Shown: positions 53,632 through 64,000 of the stretch, piece after piece
Numbering within the stretch: position 1 is the first letter of the stretch
Layout: each line of letters opens with the position of its first letter
DNA from: Aquarana catesbeiana
Taxonomy: Eukaryota; Chordata; Amphibia; Anura; Ranidae
Assembly (NCBI RefSeq): GCF_042186555.1
Contig: NC_133329.1
Coordinates: 184,885,706-184,949,705 of the forward strand
Length of the DNA stretch: 64,000 nucleotides
Direction: 5' to 3'
Notes under the pieces: generated by a model
Databases searched by the model: none
Told to the model about the DNA's origin: nothing
Seen by the model: only the letters and a program-made list of their open reading frames with translations
Position numbers and translations under genes: made by a program

Positions 53632-54230
53632 TACAAGTTAGTGTAGTGCGACCTCTGCACAGTGTTCAGCTAAAGCTACAAGTTAGTGTAGTGAGACCAC
53701 TGCACAGTGTTCAGCTAAAGCTACAAGTTAGTGTAGTGCGTCTTGCTCACAGTGTTCAGCGAAAACTACAAGTTAGTGTAGTGCGACCACTGCACAGTGT
53801 TCAGCTAAAGCTACAAGTTAGTGTAGTGCGTCCTCCTCACAGTGTTCAGCTAAAACTAGAAGTTAGTGTAGTGAGACCTCTGCACAGTGTTCAGCTAAAG
53901 CTACAAGTTAGTGTAGTGCGTCCTGCTCACAGTGTTCAGCTAAAACTACAAGTTAGTGTAGTGTGACCTCTACACAGTGTTCAGCTAAAGCTACAAGTTA
54001 GTGTAGTGAGACCTCTGCACAGTGTTCAGCTAAGCTACAAATTAGTGTAGTGCGTCCTGCTCACAGTGTTCAGCTAAAACTACAAGTTAGTGTAGTGCGA
54101 CCTCTGCACAGTGTTCAGCTAAAGCTACAAGTTAATGTAGTGCATCCTCCTCACAGTGTTCAGCTAAACCTACAAGTTATTTTTTTGCGAGCTCTGCACA
54201 GTGTTCAGCTAAAGCTACCTGTAGAAGGTT
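53632..54230 (+). repeat. 45-bp tandem repeat of hAT-2, second part
   Basis: About 13 further 45-base units (gttagtgtagtgcgtcctgc, cacagtgttcagctaaaact) continue the array broken at 42815. One unit at 54030 has lost a base. The tail (54180-54450) changes into a longer, about 125-base unit containing ctgtagaaggttggtggtgt. Confidence 0.9.
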
Positions 54231-54489
54231 GGTGGTGTTTTCCTGATTCTATCATTACCGCAGGCAGCTAAATAAGCTACAAGTTATTTTTTGGCGAGCT
54301 CTGCACAGTGTTCACCTAAAGCTACCTGTCAAAGGTTGGTGGTGTTTTCCTGATCCTATCACTACCACAGGCAGCTAAATAAGCTACAAGTTAGTGTAGT
54401 GCGAGCTCTGCACAGCGTTCACCTAAAGCTAACTGTAGAAGGTTGGTGGTGTTCTCATACTATAGGCAGGCAGTTGATTTTGCTAGCTG

Positions 54490-54612
54490 CAGTATCAGTA
54501 CATACATATATATAGATATATATATATAGATCTATATATATAGATATATATATATATCTATATATATAGATCTATATATATATCTATATATATAGATATA
54601 TGTATATATCCC
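54490..54612. repeat. (TATAGA)n AT microsatellite
   Basis: Alternating tatata and tagatcta motifs form a self-complementary, roughly 120-base tract just upstream of the hAT-2 transposase start. Confidence 0.85.
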
Positions 54613-56646
54613 AGCTTAGTGCAGCTGCAGGCCATTAGTATGTATGGAAGGCCAACAAGGAGAGGCAGACAGTCACAAGCCAATAAAAGAGGGCAAGCAG
54701 GCTCTGTGTCTAGAGGCAACAGTGCTGGTCGTGGAGACGGTGCATCTTCATCAGCACGTGGCCGTGGGACACGCTTGGCCTTTTTTTCGGCAGCTGGCCG
54801 TGTTGAGCCGCAACATGCAGAAGACTTGGTCGAGTGGATGACCAAGCCGTCCTCATCCTCCTCATCCTCTCTCACCCATGCTCAGGGTACTTTGTCTGGC
54901 AAAGCAGCGGCCTCTTCCCTCGGCTCAATGTCATTAGTGACTCCTTCCCTAGCCCCACCATGTCCTCCTGAGGAGTCCCTCGAACTGTTTGACCACAGTG
55001 TTGGGTACATGCTCCAGGAGGATGCCCAGCGTTTGGAAGGCTCTGATGATGATACTGAGCTAGATGAAGGCAGTAATGTGAGCACAGACAGAGGGGGTGC
55101 CCAAGAAGGACAGCAATCTGGCAGTCATGCTCCCACTGCTGCAGCATACTGCCAGGTTTGCTCCAGTGATGAGGAGGGAGGGGATGATGAGGTCACTGAC
55201 TCAATGTGGGTGCCTGATAGGAGAGGGGAGGTGGAGGAGGAGGAGGAGGCACATCACCAACGAGGCAGGATGCCCTCCAGGGGCCAGCCTAAGGGCAGCA
55301 CACTGACTGAATCACACCCCAAAGCTCCACATGTGCAGGGCGCTGCAGTCTCTGTGCGTTATTCTAAAAGTTCTTTGGTGTGGGCCTTTTTTGAGATGAG
55401 TGCATCAGATCGCACCGCTGCTATTTGCAACATATGTCTCAAGCATATCTCGCGTGGCCAAAACATCTCCCGCTTGGGCACCACATGCTTGACCAGACAT
55501 ATGTTGACCTGCCATGCAGTTCGTTGGCAAGCGTATTTAAAAGACCCACACCAAAGAACAAAGAGGACCTCTCCTTGCTCCTCATCAGCTGAGATCTCCA
55601 ACCCCACTATACCTTCAGTCCTCTCTGAGACCTGCACTGAGAGGAATGAAGGTGTAGAATTAGGTGTGTCACAGCCAAGTACTTGTGGGCAATTTGCTTT
55701 CGGTACACCGACATCAGATTGTACCAGGCAAATTTCCCTGCCCCAGCTGCTGCACCGCCGAAAGAAGTTCGCTCCGAGCCATCCACATGCCCAGCGGTTG
55801 AATGCTAGCTTGGCAAAATTGCTAGCACTTCAACTGCTGCCTTTTCAGTTGGTAGACTCTGTCCCCTTCCGTGAGTTTGTGGAATGTGCGGTTCCTCAGT
55901 GGCAGGTACCCAAACGCCACTTTTTCTCACGGAAGGCGATTCCGGCTCTCTACCGGCATGTTGAAGGCAATGTCTTGACCTCGCTGGACAGGGCGGTCAG
56001 CGGTAAGGTGCATATTACTGCTGACTCATGGTCCAGCAGGCATGGACAGGGACGTTACCTAAGTTTCACCGTGCATTGGGTGACTCTGCTGGCAGTTGGG
56101 AAGGATGCAGGACAAGGTGCAGTAGTTTTGGAGGTTGTTCCACCACCACGCCTCCAAAATGCCACTACTAATGATTGTGACACACCTCTCTCCTCCACCC
56201 CCTCCTCTTCTTCTTCCTCCATGGCCTCTTCCTGTGCTTTGTCCTCGGAACCAGCGGTGCTCCGTAGCCGTTCAAGGGGCTATGCAAGTATGCAGGCCAA
56301 AAGATGCCATGCGGTGCTTGAGCTGGTGTGCTTGGGGGACAGGAGCCACACTGGGGCAGAGGTTCTGTCAGCTCTGCAGGGGCAGGTTCAGAGGTGGTTG
56401 ACGCCACGCCAACTTAAGGCAGGAATGGTGGTTTGCGACAATGGCACCAACCTCCTCTCTGCCCTCCGACAGGGACAAATGACCCATGTGCCCTGTTTGG
56501 CTCACATCCTTAACTTGGTGGTGCAGCTGTTCTTGGGCAGGTACCCGGGCTTACAGGATGTCCTGAGGCAGGCCAGGAAAGTCTGTGTGCATTTCCGCCG
56601 GTCATATAATGCCAGTGCTCAGCTGGCAGACCTCCAAAAGGAGTTT

Positions 56647-59600
56647 CTAGTTTAATCATATTTATTGAAAATTTTTTAGAATATTACAAGTGTACATTCA
56701 GACAATATTATAGTGAAAAATCTTGTTACAACTGGATGTCCAAACAATAATATCCCTTGAATATTTATTAACAATTTTGTTGATATAGCTTGAGTTGTAA
56801 AACTGTTACTGACAAATTGTAAGTGAGAAGTAAATTGTAAAGCATTACTTTTAGATAGGAGAGAATAATAAAGGAGAGGAAAGGAATCCCCCGGGCACCC
56901 CAATGGGATCAATCTGTGCTCGCAGAGGATCCCCCCCCTCTGTTGTTATAAAGTGTACATACCATTAACAATAAATGTGTCAGATGAGACAACTCGGATA
57001 ATATAAATGTGTAGTAATCTATGAAAATTACCAGCTGCAAGTACTCTATTTATTTATAAAGAAAGGTATTACAAAAAGTAATCAGAAGAAAGGAAAAGTT
57101 TCCATGGAGACCAGTTTTTTTCAAATCTAAATGAACTACCATCCCTGTGTTCTAGAATTTTTTCGTATTCTATTATAGTGTTTATTTTAATTTTGATGTC
57201 CCTAATGGTTGGGACATCAATAGATTTCCACCAGTACATTATTTCCATTCTTGCTGCTAATAAAACATGTGTTGCGATACATCTATATCTGGGTTGAAAT
57301 TGATCCATATTTATACCTAGGATAGCTTGTTCTATCTTTGGAGCAATCCTGCTATCAGTTAATTTTGATAGCATAGTATAAACTGTCCACCAGAATTTCT
57401 TTACCTCTGGACATGACCATAACATATGGGTTAGGGTCCCCCCCTGCCCACACCCTCTCCAACATAAATTTGAGTTGTCATTAGAAAATTTTGCTGTAAT
57501 GTAAGGGGTATAGTACCATCTCAACATAAGTTTCTGTGTTAATTCTTCATAATTTGCGCATCTTGAAAATTTGCGATTGGTAGTAATCGCATGTTTCCAT
57601 TGGAGATCTGTAAATTCTTTACCTATTTCTTTTTCCCATTTAGTAAGTGGCTTATTCTTTGTAAATGCATCTTTCGAGTGAAGCGAGTTGTAGATCACTG
57701 TTATACCTTTCAGTTTGGGGTTGTTAGACTGGAGAAAGGACCATACTTTTTCTATTATGGATATGTGTGTGATTTTTGTTGTTTGGAAATATGAGGAGAT
57801 TTGGGTATAAGTTAAGAATTCAGAGTTTGGAAGTTTGAATTTCTGTTGTATTGTTGTAAATGGTAGCATCTTATCTCTACAGGTGATATCTGTTAAGTTT
57901 AATATTTTTTTGCTAGTCCAGTTGTGAAGTTTGATGTTGGGAATTATCCATTGTAGTGTATCTAAAGGAATAGGTATGTTTGTTGAGGGGTAAAAGTCAT
58001 TCCCTTTCGCATTTATCTCCTCCCAGGATTGTACTGTTGCTTGCATTGATAGAGAGAAGGGTCTTTTACTCTGTTTGTTCATCTGGGCAGCTATCAGAAA
58101 CGACAGTGGTGATCTCTTATTTAGCCATGATATTTCTAATTGGCACCAGGGTTTTGTGATGGTAGTAGTGAACCAATTTTTAAGTTGGTCCAGGACTGAG
58201 GCTGTGTGATAATCTTTTAGTATTGGTAAACCCATGCCACCTACTGTTTTATTCTTGGTTTGTATTTCAGGGGAGCACCTGGGTCTTTTTCCCACCCATA
58301 CGAAGTTTGAGAGTTGTTTTTTCATTGACCTAAAGAAGGATGTTGGGACTGGTATTGGTAAAACTCTAAAGATATACATTAATTTTGGAAGAATGAGCAT
58401 TTTGTATGCTGCCAATCTGCCTGACCACGTCAAGTGATTTTTCCCAAGTTTAGATAGTTCTGGCTGGAAGGAGGACAGTAATGGGATATAATTGATGATA
58501 TATATGTTTGATACAGGGTGTGTAAGTTTGATACCTAAGTAACTAATAGAGTCTGTTGTCCAAGGATATGGTAGGGTATTTTTGAGGAGGTTTTCGAGTT
58601 TGTTATTTATGTGAATTCCTAGTATGTTGGATTTGGATGCATTTACTTTATATTAGGGGACCTTGCTGAAATGGTTAAGAACATTGTGCGCTGTGGGTAA
58701 TGAGGTAGCTGGATTTGATAATGATAGGATGACATCATCTGCAAATAATGAGATCTTATGTTGACGGTCCTGTGATTTGATACCTTGTATGGACGGGTGA
58801 GATCTTATTTTCTCCGCTAGTGGTTCCATAAGCATGGTGAATATTATGGGGGATAGGGGGCACCCCTGTCTGGTCCCATTTGTGATGAGGAATGGTTTAT
58901 AGAACATTCCTTCTGTGTATACAAATGCGGAAGGTGAGGAATATAAAGCCATTATGGCATTTTGCAATAGGCCGACAAGTCCAAACTTTTCCAGGACTTT
59001 GGTCAAGTATCCCCAGTGCACTCTATCAAAAGCCTTCTCTGCATCTAGAGTCAGAAGCAGAGAAGGCTCTTTGTTTTCCCCAACCAAGTGTAGAAGGTTT
59101 AACATTCTTCTGGTAGCATCCGTAGTTTGACGGCCCATTACAAATCCCACCTGGTCATAATGTATCAGTTTAGGTAGAATAGTTGACAATCTATTCGCTA
59201 TCAATTTGGCGTGTAGCTTAACATCTACATTTAATAAGGATATTGGTCTAAAATTTTGTGGGAGGTTTGGTTCTTTACCTGGTTTAGGGAGGGTTATTAT
59301 TGTAGCTGTGAGCATTTCTGGGGGAAATTTTGCTGTGATTGTGGCTTCTTCAAAAACCGGAAGTAAATGAGGGGCTAGGATGGAGGAAAATAATTGATAG
59401 TATTCGGAGGAATATCCGTCTGGGCCTGGGGCTTTGTTGCGGGGGATGTGCTTGATGGATTTTTCTATTTCCTGTAAAGTAAAGGGTTGATTTAAACAAG
59501 ATAAGTCTTCTTGGGATATTTTAGGGAGACGTATTGTTTCCAAAAAATCAGAAATCAACACGTCATTGGGTTGGTGTGTGTCTGAGTCAGTATTAAGGTT

Positions 59601-60155
59601 ATACAATTGTTCGTAATAATCGCTAAATGCGCCTGCTATTTCTTTTGGATTGTTGACTCTCTGTTTAGATTTAGGGTTGATGAGGTATGGGATTTTTTGT
59701 TTGATAATTTTTTCTTTTAGTTGTGTAGCTAATAACTTCCCTGCTCTATTCCCATATCTGTATGTCTGGGCTTTTAAAGATCTCAGTTGGTGGTTATGGT
59801 GTGCTATCAGATGTGTTATCAATTCTTGTCTAGTCCTGAACAGTGCTTCTCTTGTGTCTTGTGTGGATTGCTGTTTGTTTGTGTTTTCTAACTGTTGGAT
59901 TTTAACAAATAATTCATTCAACCTTTCCGATCTTAGTCTCCGTGCCCGTGCACTCATCTGTATAAGCAGATCTCTCATATAAACTTTATGGGCATTCCAT
60001 AGCGTGAACGGATCGTCCACCGAGGGGGCATTGATGGAAAAAAATTCTTTAATTGCTTTTTCAGTTTTTGCTAGATTTTGGGGTTGAGATAGTGTGTAAA
60101 TATCATTTCGCCATCTGTTAGCCCTGGTCTCGGTGCGACGATCCCCCACGACCAC
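56647..60155 (-). mobile_element. 5'-truncated L1-type LINE
   Basis: It is flanked by a 16-bp duplication cctccaaaaggagttt (56631-56646 and 60156-60171), which when collapsed restores the hAT-2 transposase frame. Coding runs on the minus strand. The 3' UTR is 57068-56647, with an aataaa signal (complement of 56658-56663) and no clear poly(A) tail. ORF1 and the endonuclease part of ORF2 are missing. Confidence 0.9.
57069..60150 (-). pseudogene. L1 ORF2 (reverse transcriptase and C-terminal domain), frameshifted
   Basis: From the truncated 5' end the frame holds the pre-RT linker (LAKTEKAIKEFFSINAPSVD), Z region and RT: KAPGPDGYSSEYYQLF, QNFRPISLLNVDVKLHAKLI, TLDAEKAFDRVHW (motif A), NGTRQGCPLSPIIF and ISLFADDVILSL (catalytic FADD). 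A frameshift/stop at about 58655 leads to the second frame (58433-57069) with the thumb (WSGRLAAYKMLILPKLMYIF), a long basic helical region and a C-terminal Cys motif (CWRGCGQGGTLTHMLWSCP). It makes no functional product because the endonuclease is absent and the frame is broken. The RT motifs are well preserved, indicating a moderately recent copy. Confidence 0.9.
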
Positions 60156-61086
60156 CCTCCAAAAGGAGTTTAACCTGCCCATTAACCGCCTAATCTGTGA
60201 CATGCCCACCAGGTGGAACTCAACGTTGGCCATGCTGCAGCAGCTGCACATGCAGCATAGGGCCATCAATGAGTACCTGTGCGACTATGGCACCAGGACA
60301 GGGTCAGGGGAGCTTGTTTTTTTTTTCCCCATGCCAGTGGGCCATGATCAGGGATGCATGCACTGTCCTGTTACCATTTGAGGAGGCCACGAGGATGGTG
60401 AGCAGTGACAGTGCATGGATCAGTGACACTGTCCCCCTTGTCCACCTGTTGGAGCACACGCTGTGTGGAATAATGGACAGGGCACTTGAGGCAGAACAGA
60501 GGCAGGAAGAGGAGGACTTCCTTAGCTCTCAAGGCCCCCTTTATCCAGACAGTGTTCCTGCGTGCCCGCCGATCACACAGGAAGAGGAGGAGGAGGAGGA
60601 GGATTGTGTCAGTATGGAGGTGGAGCCTGGCACTCAGCATCAGCAGCAGTCTTTAAGGGATCAGTCCCAAGAAACACATGGACTTGTATGTGGCTGGGAG
60701 GAGGTGGCTGTGGACCATGTCGTCCTTAGTGACCCAGAGGACTCCGGACCGAATGCCTCAGCAAACCTACGCTGCATGGCCTCCCTGATCCTGCAAAGCC
60801 TGCGTAAGGATCCTCGTTACATGGGTAAGGTTGCAGACCTTATCTTGCCATCGCAGAGGGAGCAGAGAATGAAACATCTTTGGGAGGCCTTGCAGAATGG
60901 TCTGTGCAACGCGTTCCCAGAGACTGGGAGGTTACAAACTCCTGTTTCTGGACAATGTGTTGCTGAGGCTTCGGTCAGTCAAAGAAGGAGTGGTGGAGAA
61001 GGTGGTCGTCTGACTGATGCGTTCACACAATTTTTTGGTCCGCAGCCCCAAGGTATGATCGGTTCCAGTAACCATTGCCAGCGTCA

Positions 61087-61740
61087 CAATTTTTGATGCA
61101 ATACTTTGCAGCAGGGCTCGTTTTTGCGTTCCAACTAGAGTATCTGTGAGGGGTTGCAGTGTTGTGGCACCAGCACCAGTGCCTAAGGCCCCATTTTTCA
61201 GCCTCTGTTTAACAGGGGCGTGTAATTACAATTTTTGATGCAATACTTTGCAGCAGGGCTCGTTCCTGCATTTCAACTAGAGTATCTGTCAGGGGTTGCA
61301 GTGTTGTGGCACCAGCACCAGTGCCTAAGGCCCAATTTTTCAGGCCCTGTTTAACAGGAGCGTGTAATTACAATTTTTGATGCAATACTTTGCAGCAGGG
61401 CTCGTTTCTGCATTCCAACTAGAGTACCTGTGAGGGGTTGCAGTGTTGTGGCACCAGCACCAGTGCCTAAGACCCAATTTTTCAGCCCCTGTTCAACAGG
61501 GGCATGTAATTACAATTCTTGATCTAATTTTTCACAGCAGGACCCGTTTCTGCGCTCACCAAGAGCGAGTGAGGACTTACAGTGTTGTGGCACTAGCACC
61601 ACCACCACCAAAGGCCCAATTTTTCTGCCCCTGTTCAACAGGGGCATGTAATTACAATTCTTGATCTAATATTTCACAGCAGGGCCCTGTGAGGGCTTAC
61701 AGTGTTGTGGCCACAACAACACCTAAGGCCCAAATTTCTA
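61087..61740 (+). repeat. 142-bp tandem repeat, five copies, in the hAT-2 3' region
   Basis: Units start at about 61087, 61230, 61371, 61513 and 61653. They contain caatttttgatgcaatactt, gcagcagggctcg, gttgcagtgttgtggcac and caacaggggcatgtaattac. The last two units have diverged (attcttgatctaat). The array begins inside the final codons of the transposase, which may explain the missing C-terminal domain. Confidence 0.9.
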
Positions 61741-61755
61741 CTGAGTATATAGGGC

Positions 61756-62188
61756 AGGCCCCTACTTCAAACATCCTACTTACAAACGACTCCTACTTGC
61801 AAACGGAAGGAGACAACAGGAAGTGAGATGAAATCTACCCCTAGGAAGGGAAATTCTCTCCTGTAAGAGTTAACATGGGAAAAACGTTTCTCCTTTCCAC
61901 TGATGCTTTATCACGAATCCTTGTTTCACAAAAAAACCCAAATTTTCAAAAAACGTTTGTCAATGGGACAAAAAATGAGCTGAAATCTTCTGAAGAGGAG
62001 CACAGACAGCAAAACAAATGTCACAGGGGTGATAACTCTTCCCTATGTTTTCCAAAAAGCTTAAAATAGATTTTTTGGCTGGAGCTAAACACGTTAAAAA
62101 TGTACCAGTTCAAAATTACAAACAGATTCTACTTAACAACAAACCTACAGTCCCTGTCTTGTTTGCACCGCCTGTATACTGCTGTTCA
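61756..62188. mobile_element. 433-bp insertion of unknown class in hAT-2
   Basis: It is flanked by a 13-bp direct repeat gagtatatagggc (61743-61755 and 62189-62201). It contains ctacttacaaacgactcct near the left and acttaacaacaaacctacag near the right. No ORF. The long duplication hints at a retroposed sequence, but no tail or tRNA-like promoter is evident. Confidence 0.6.
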
Positions 62189-62201
62189 GAGTATATAGGG
62201 C

Positions 62202-62467
62202 CTGGTGGCCCCACGCCTTTCCTTTTTTTAATTTAGGTGCGGGGTTCCCCTTAATTTCCATAGAAGACCCAAAGGGCCTGGTAATGGACTGGGGGGTACC
62301 CATGCTGTTTGTCTCACTGATTTTCATCCATATTGCCAGGACCTGACATTACATTAAAGCCTCAAGCAGTTTTAAATGACTTTTTTTCCTTTAAAAATTA
62401 CATTTTGTGCAGGGACTGTTCTAAGCATGGGAAACATGCGCCACTTTACAGGCATACTATAGACACC
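62202..62467. other. hAT-2 right subterminal region
   Basis: This corresponds to 26660-26950 of hAT-1: gcggggttccccttaat, a gggcctggtaatgg block, tgttttaaatgactttttttcc and gcgcc-actttacaggcatac. No gene. Confidence 0.65.
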
Positions 62468-63682
62468 TATAAAAATAAAAATGATAAATCAGCGCGAAAT
62501 GGTACAGATACGTACTTAAGCTGCTGAACACTAGGGTCAAAAAACAAATCCCTAAAAACAATAGGAATATCAGATAGTGCAGCGCTAAAATCCAAATAAA
62601 ACATAAAGAAACATAAATTCAGTCCATAAAGGAGATTAATATCTTCAAATGCTAAAATAGTCATTTTGGAACCGATTCTTTGCCCTGAAGGGTTAAACGT
62701 GGATTTTGACACAAACTGCTTTATATCGGATCGTTAAATGTTTTAACATTAGAATGTTTTAGATTGATTACTGTTTACATTTGATTGTATGTATTATTTG
62801 AAGGCATATTGCATTATTTCTGTGTGGATGATGGTGACTGCGGATGACCGTCATATATTTTATAATCGGTTCCAAAATGACTATTTTAGCATTTCGAATC
62901 TATAGATGTTTTATATCCAGTTTAGTGCACTTTTCCTTTTAGGATTGATGCATATTTTACTGTAGTTTTATTTACCCCCTTTTTTGTAGTTATATGTGTG
63001 GGATTATTTAATTCCGTTCTGTGCAATCATTATAAGGGGTCACGTCCGGATTGACTTCCGGGTTTAGCGAGAGGTTGATTTTACCATGTCCTTCCATTGT
63101 CATGGTTACTTACCTTGTATACAGTGCGGGTGCCCACGACGTATCCTCATCTGCTGATGAAGTCCCCGCCCACTGGGACGCAACACGTCCAGAACGAGGA
63201 TACGCCGTGACGTCACCTGCGACTGCCGCTCGTCCACACAGCTATACGGAGGATCTCCTCTTTCTGACTGCTGACATGCACTTATTGAGTGCTTCTCATG
63301 TGAGTTCAATATTTTAGCTTTTTATTAATAAAGAGTTTGCAAACAGAGAGCACTATTTCTTTGCCATTCTGTTTCATGTCCCGGTCCTATTGGAGTGTTT
63401 GGTTCCGGAGCCCTATGGTCCCATTGGAGTGTTTGTTACCTGTACTCTGACGGATGCTGCACCTTGTGTGACCACAATTTAAAGGCGATTTCTGACCCTC
63501 TGTAATTTAAAGGGTCCATTCCCCCAGGTGAAAGGCCATCTTATCCTTAGGTGGAGGGCTGCCTGAACCACTTCTCTTCCTACGGGTGTCCGCTCGCACT
63601 TGAAGATATTAATCTCCTTTATGGACTGAATTTATGTTTCTTTATGTTTTATTTGGATTTTAGCGCTGCACTATCTGATATT
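62468..63682 (+). mobile_element. Short Penelope-derived element with inverted ends and hammerhead
   Basis: A 14-bp duplication atactatagacacc (62454-62467 and 63683-63696) flanks 1215 bp. The last 75 bases (gatattaatctcctttatgg, ttttagcgctgcactatctg) recur inverted at 62560-62655. The segment aaaatagtcattttggaacc (62654) recurs inverted at 62870-62890. It carries no RT. The tagcgctgcac end matches PLE-2 (41189) and the hammerhead fold is typical of Penelope-like pseudo-LTRs, so I read it as a truncated copy with an inverted 5' tail. Confidence 0.65.
63139..63209 (+). ncRNA. Hammerhead ribozyme candidate
   Basis: The fold is: helix I outer arms cgtatcctc and gaggatacg (perfect 9 bp), a small internal loop, inner tctg/caga. 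The core CTGATGA is intact (63153-63159). Stem II is agtccc/gggac with an 8-base loop, then GCAA (canonical GAAA with one change at the second position), a two-base helix III (AC/GT around AC) and cleavage triplet GTC at 63187-63189. Only the A13-to-C change departs from the consensus. Very short helix III is typical of Penelope hammerheads, which work best as dimers. Confidence 0.6.
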
Positions 63683-63696
63683 ATACTATAGACACC

Positions 63697-64000
63697 CCCC
63701 AGGTATGATATTTAAAGAAATATTTCACTTTTTTTTTTTTTACTTTAAGCATCATTAAAATCACTGCTCCCGAAAAAACGGCCATTTTTAAAAGTTTTTT
63801 TTGCATTGATACATGTCCCCCGGGGCAGGACCCGGGTCCCCAAACCCTTTTTAGGACAATACCATGCAAATTAGCCTTTAAAATGAGCACTTTTGATTTC
63901 GAACGTTCGAGTCCTATAGACGTCAATGGGGTTCTAACGTTCGTGCAAATTTTCGGTCCGTTCGCAGGTTCTGGTGCGAACCGAACCGGGGGCTGTTCGG
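63697..64000. other. hAT-2 right terminal region (cut by window end)
   Basis: It matches 26940-27250 of hAT-1: gatatttaaagaaatatttc, ttaagcatcattaaaatcac, gcattgatacatgtcccc, then ttcgaacgttcgag motifs and ggttctggtgcgaaccgaac. In hAT-1 the end ggctcatcccta follows immediately, so roughly 10 bases are missing here. Confidence 0.8.

Larger units (their letters stand above)
54640..61096 (+). pseudogene. hAT-2 BED-finger transposase, split by an L1
   Basis: The first ATG is at 54640 (MYGRPTRRGRQSQ). The N-terminal 230 residues are Ser/Glu-rich. A BED zinc finger follows (about residues 245-295: VWAFFEMS, CNICLKHI, HMLTCH). The RNase-H-like core shows the first aspartate in HITADSWSS, the second in VCDNGTNLLSAL and the CLAHILNLVV motif. 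A 3.5-kb L1 interrupts after LADLQKEF (56646); coding resumes at 60172 with NLPINRLICDMPTRWNS. A T-run near 60318-60327 shifts the frame, then CTVLLPFEEATRMVSSD carries the likely catalytic glutamate region. The end (61096) lacks a clear hATC dimerisation domain. Without the L1 and one frameshift it would be about 970 aa. Confidence 0.85.
41548..64000 (+). mobile_element. hAT-2: large hAT transposon hosting several later insertions
   Basis: The left end is tagggatgagc, identical to the hAT-1 end, preceded by gtccctag as the presumed 8-bp target. The right subterminal region (63697-64000, ending ggttctggtgcgaaccgaac and gctgttcgg) matches the last bases of hAT-1 up to about 10 bases from its end, so the true end lies just past the window. 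Native parts are 41548-42815, 53623-56646, 60172-61755, 62202-62467 and 63697-64000, roughly 6.8 kb. It encodes a BED-finger hAT transposase. Confidence 0.8.

Noticed and set aside
1..64000. tRNA, rRNA or host protein-coding genes
   Set aside because: I saw no convincing tRNA fold, rRNA segment or non-transposon coding exon in the window.

Overview
The window is repeat-rich eukaryotic DNA and I found no host gene in it. The mixture (multi-gene PIF/Harbinger elements, hAT elements, Penelope-like retroelements with GIY-YIG endonucleases, a DIRS tyrosine-recombinase element, an L1-type LINE, an LTR element) together with GT-AG introns, polyA signals and microsatellites points to a large vertebrate genome, most likely an anuran amphibian. 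The organism is an inference from element types, not a database match. Almost every base between about 900 and 64000 belongs to a mobile element nested inside another.

Left third (1-17249): relatives of one unusual Harbinger family are stacked in each other. Harb-0 (minus strand, to 2117) sits at a TAA inside the 5' splice site of the transposase intron of Harb-1 (2118-9183, resuming 16335-17249). Harb-2 (9187-16334) sits in Harb-1 with a TTA target duplication. Harb-2 looks complete: a two-exon DDE transposase (404 aa), a three-exon Myb/SANT-like protein (213 aa) and a two-exon MADF protein (289 aa), all open, between matching terminal inverted repeats. Harb-1 is broken by a 1.2 kb hAT-type insertion, stops and frameshifts. 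Every copy carries the same two non-coding palindromes between the Myb and transposase genes, and an extra inverted piece of the MADF gene near one end.

Middle (17250-41547): a rearranged Penelope-like element (PLE-1) is split by hAT-1 (19191-27262; 8-bp target duplication gtgctgac), a long fold-back element that is itself split by a degenerate DIRS element (20858-26292). A gag remnant of a Gypsy-type LTR element (30990-32170) follows. Next is a fourth Harbinger relative, Harb-3 (33524-about 40900), whose genes are all damaged and whose Myb gene is split by a TA-flanked fold-back element (36045-37861). Part of another Penelope element (PLE-2, about 40905-41547) precedes hAT-2.

Right part (41548-64000): a very large hAT element, hAT-2, encodes a BED-finger transposase (54640-61096) and runs off the window a few bases before its expected end. 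It was hit by a head-to-head Penelope pair (PLE-3 minus strand, PLE-4 plus strand, about 42816-53622), by a 5'-truncated L1 (56647-60155, 16-bp target duplication), by a 433-bp repeat and by a short Penelope derivative with a hammerhead-ribozyme-like fold (62468-63682). Inside the PLE-3 trailer sits a young LTR retrotransposon (44099-47658) that encodes one intact 579-aa protein of unknown function and no polymerase.

The best candidates for something undescribed are the three-gene Harbinger with its conserved hammerhead-like palindromes and inverted MADF fragment, and the pol-less LTR element with its novel protein.
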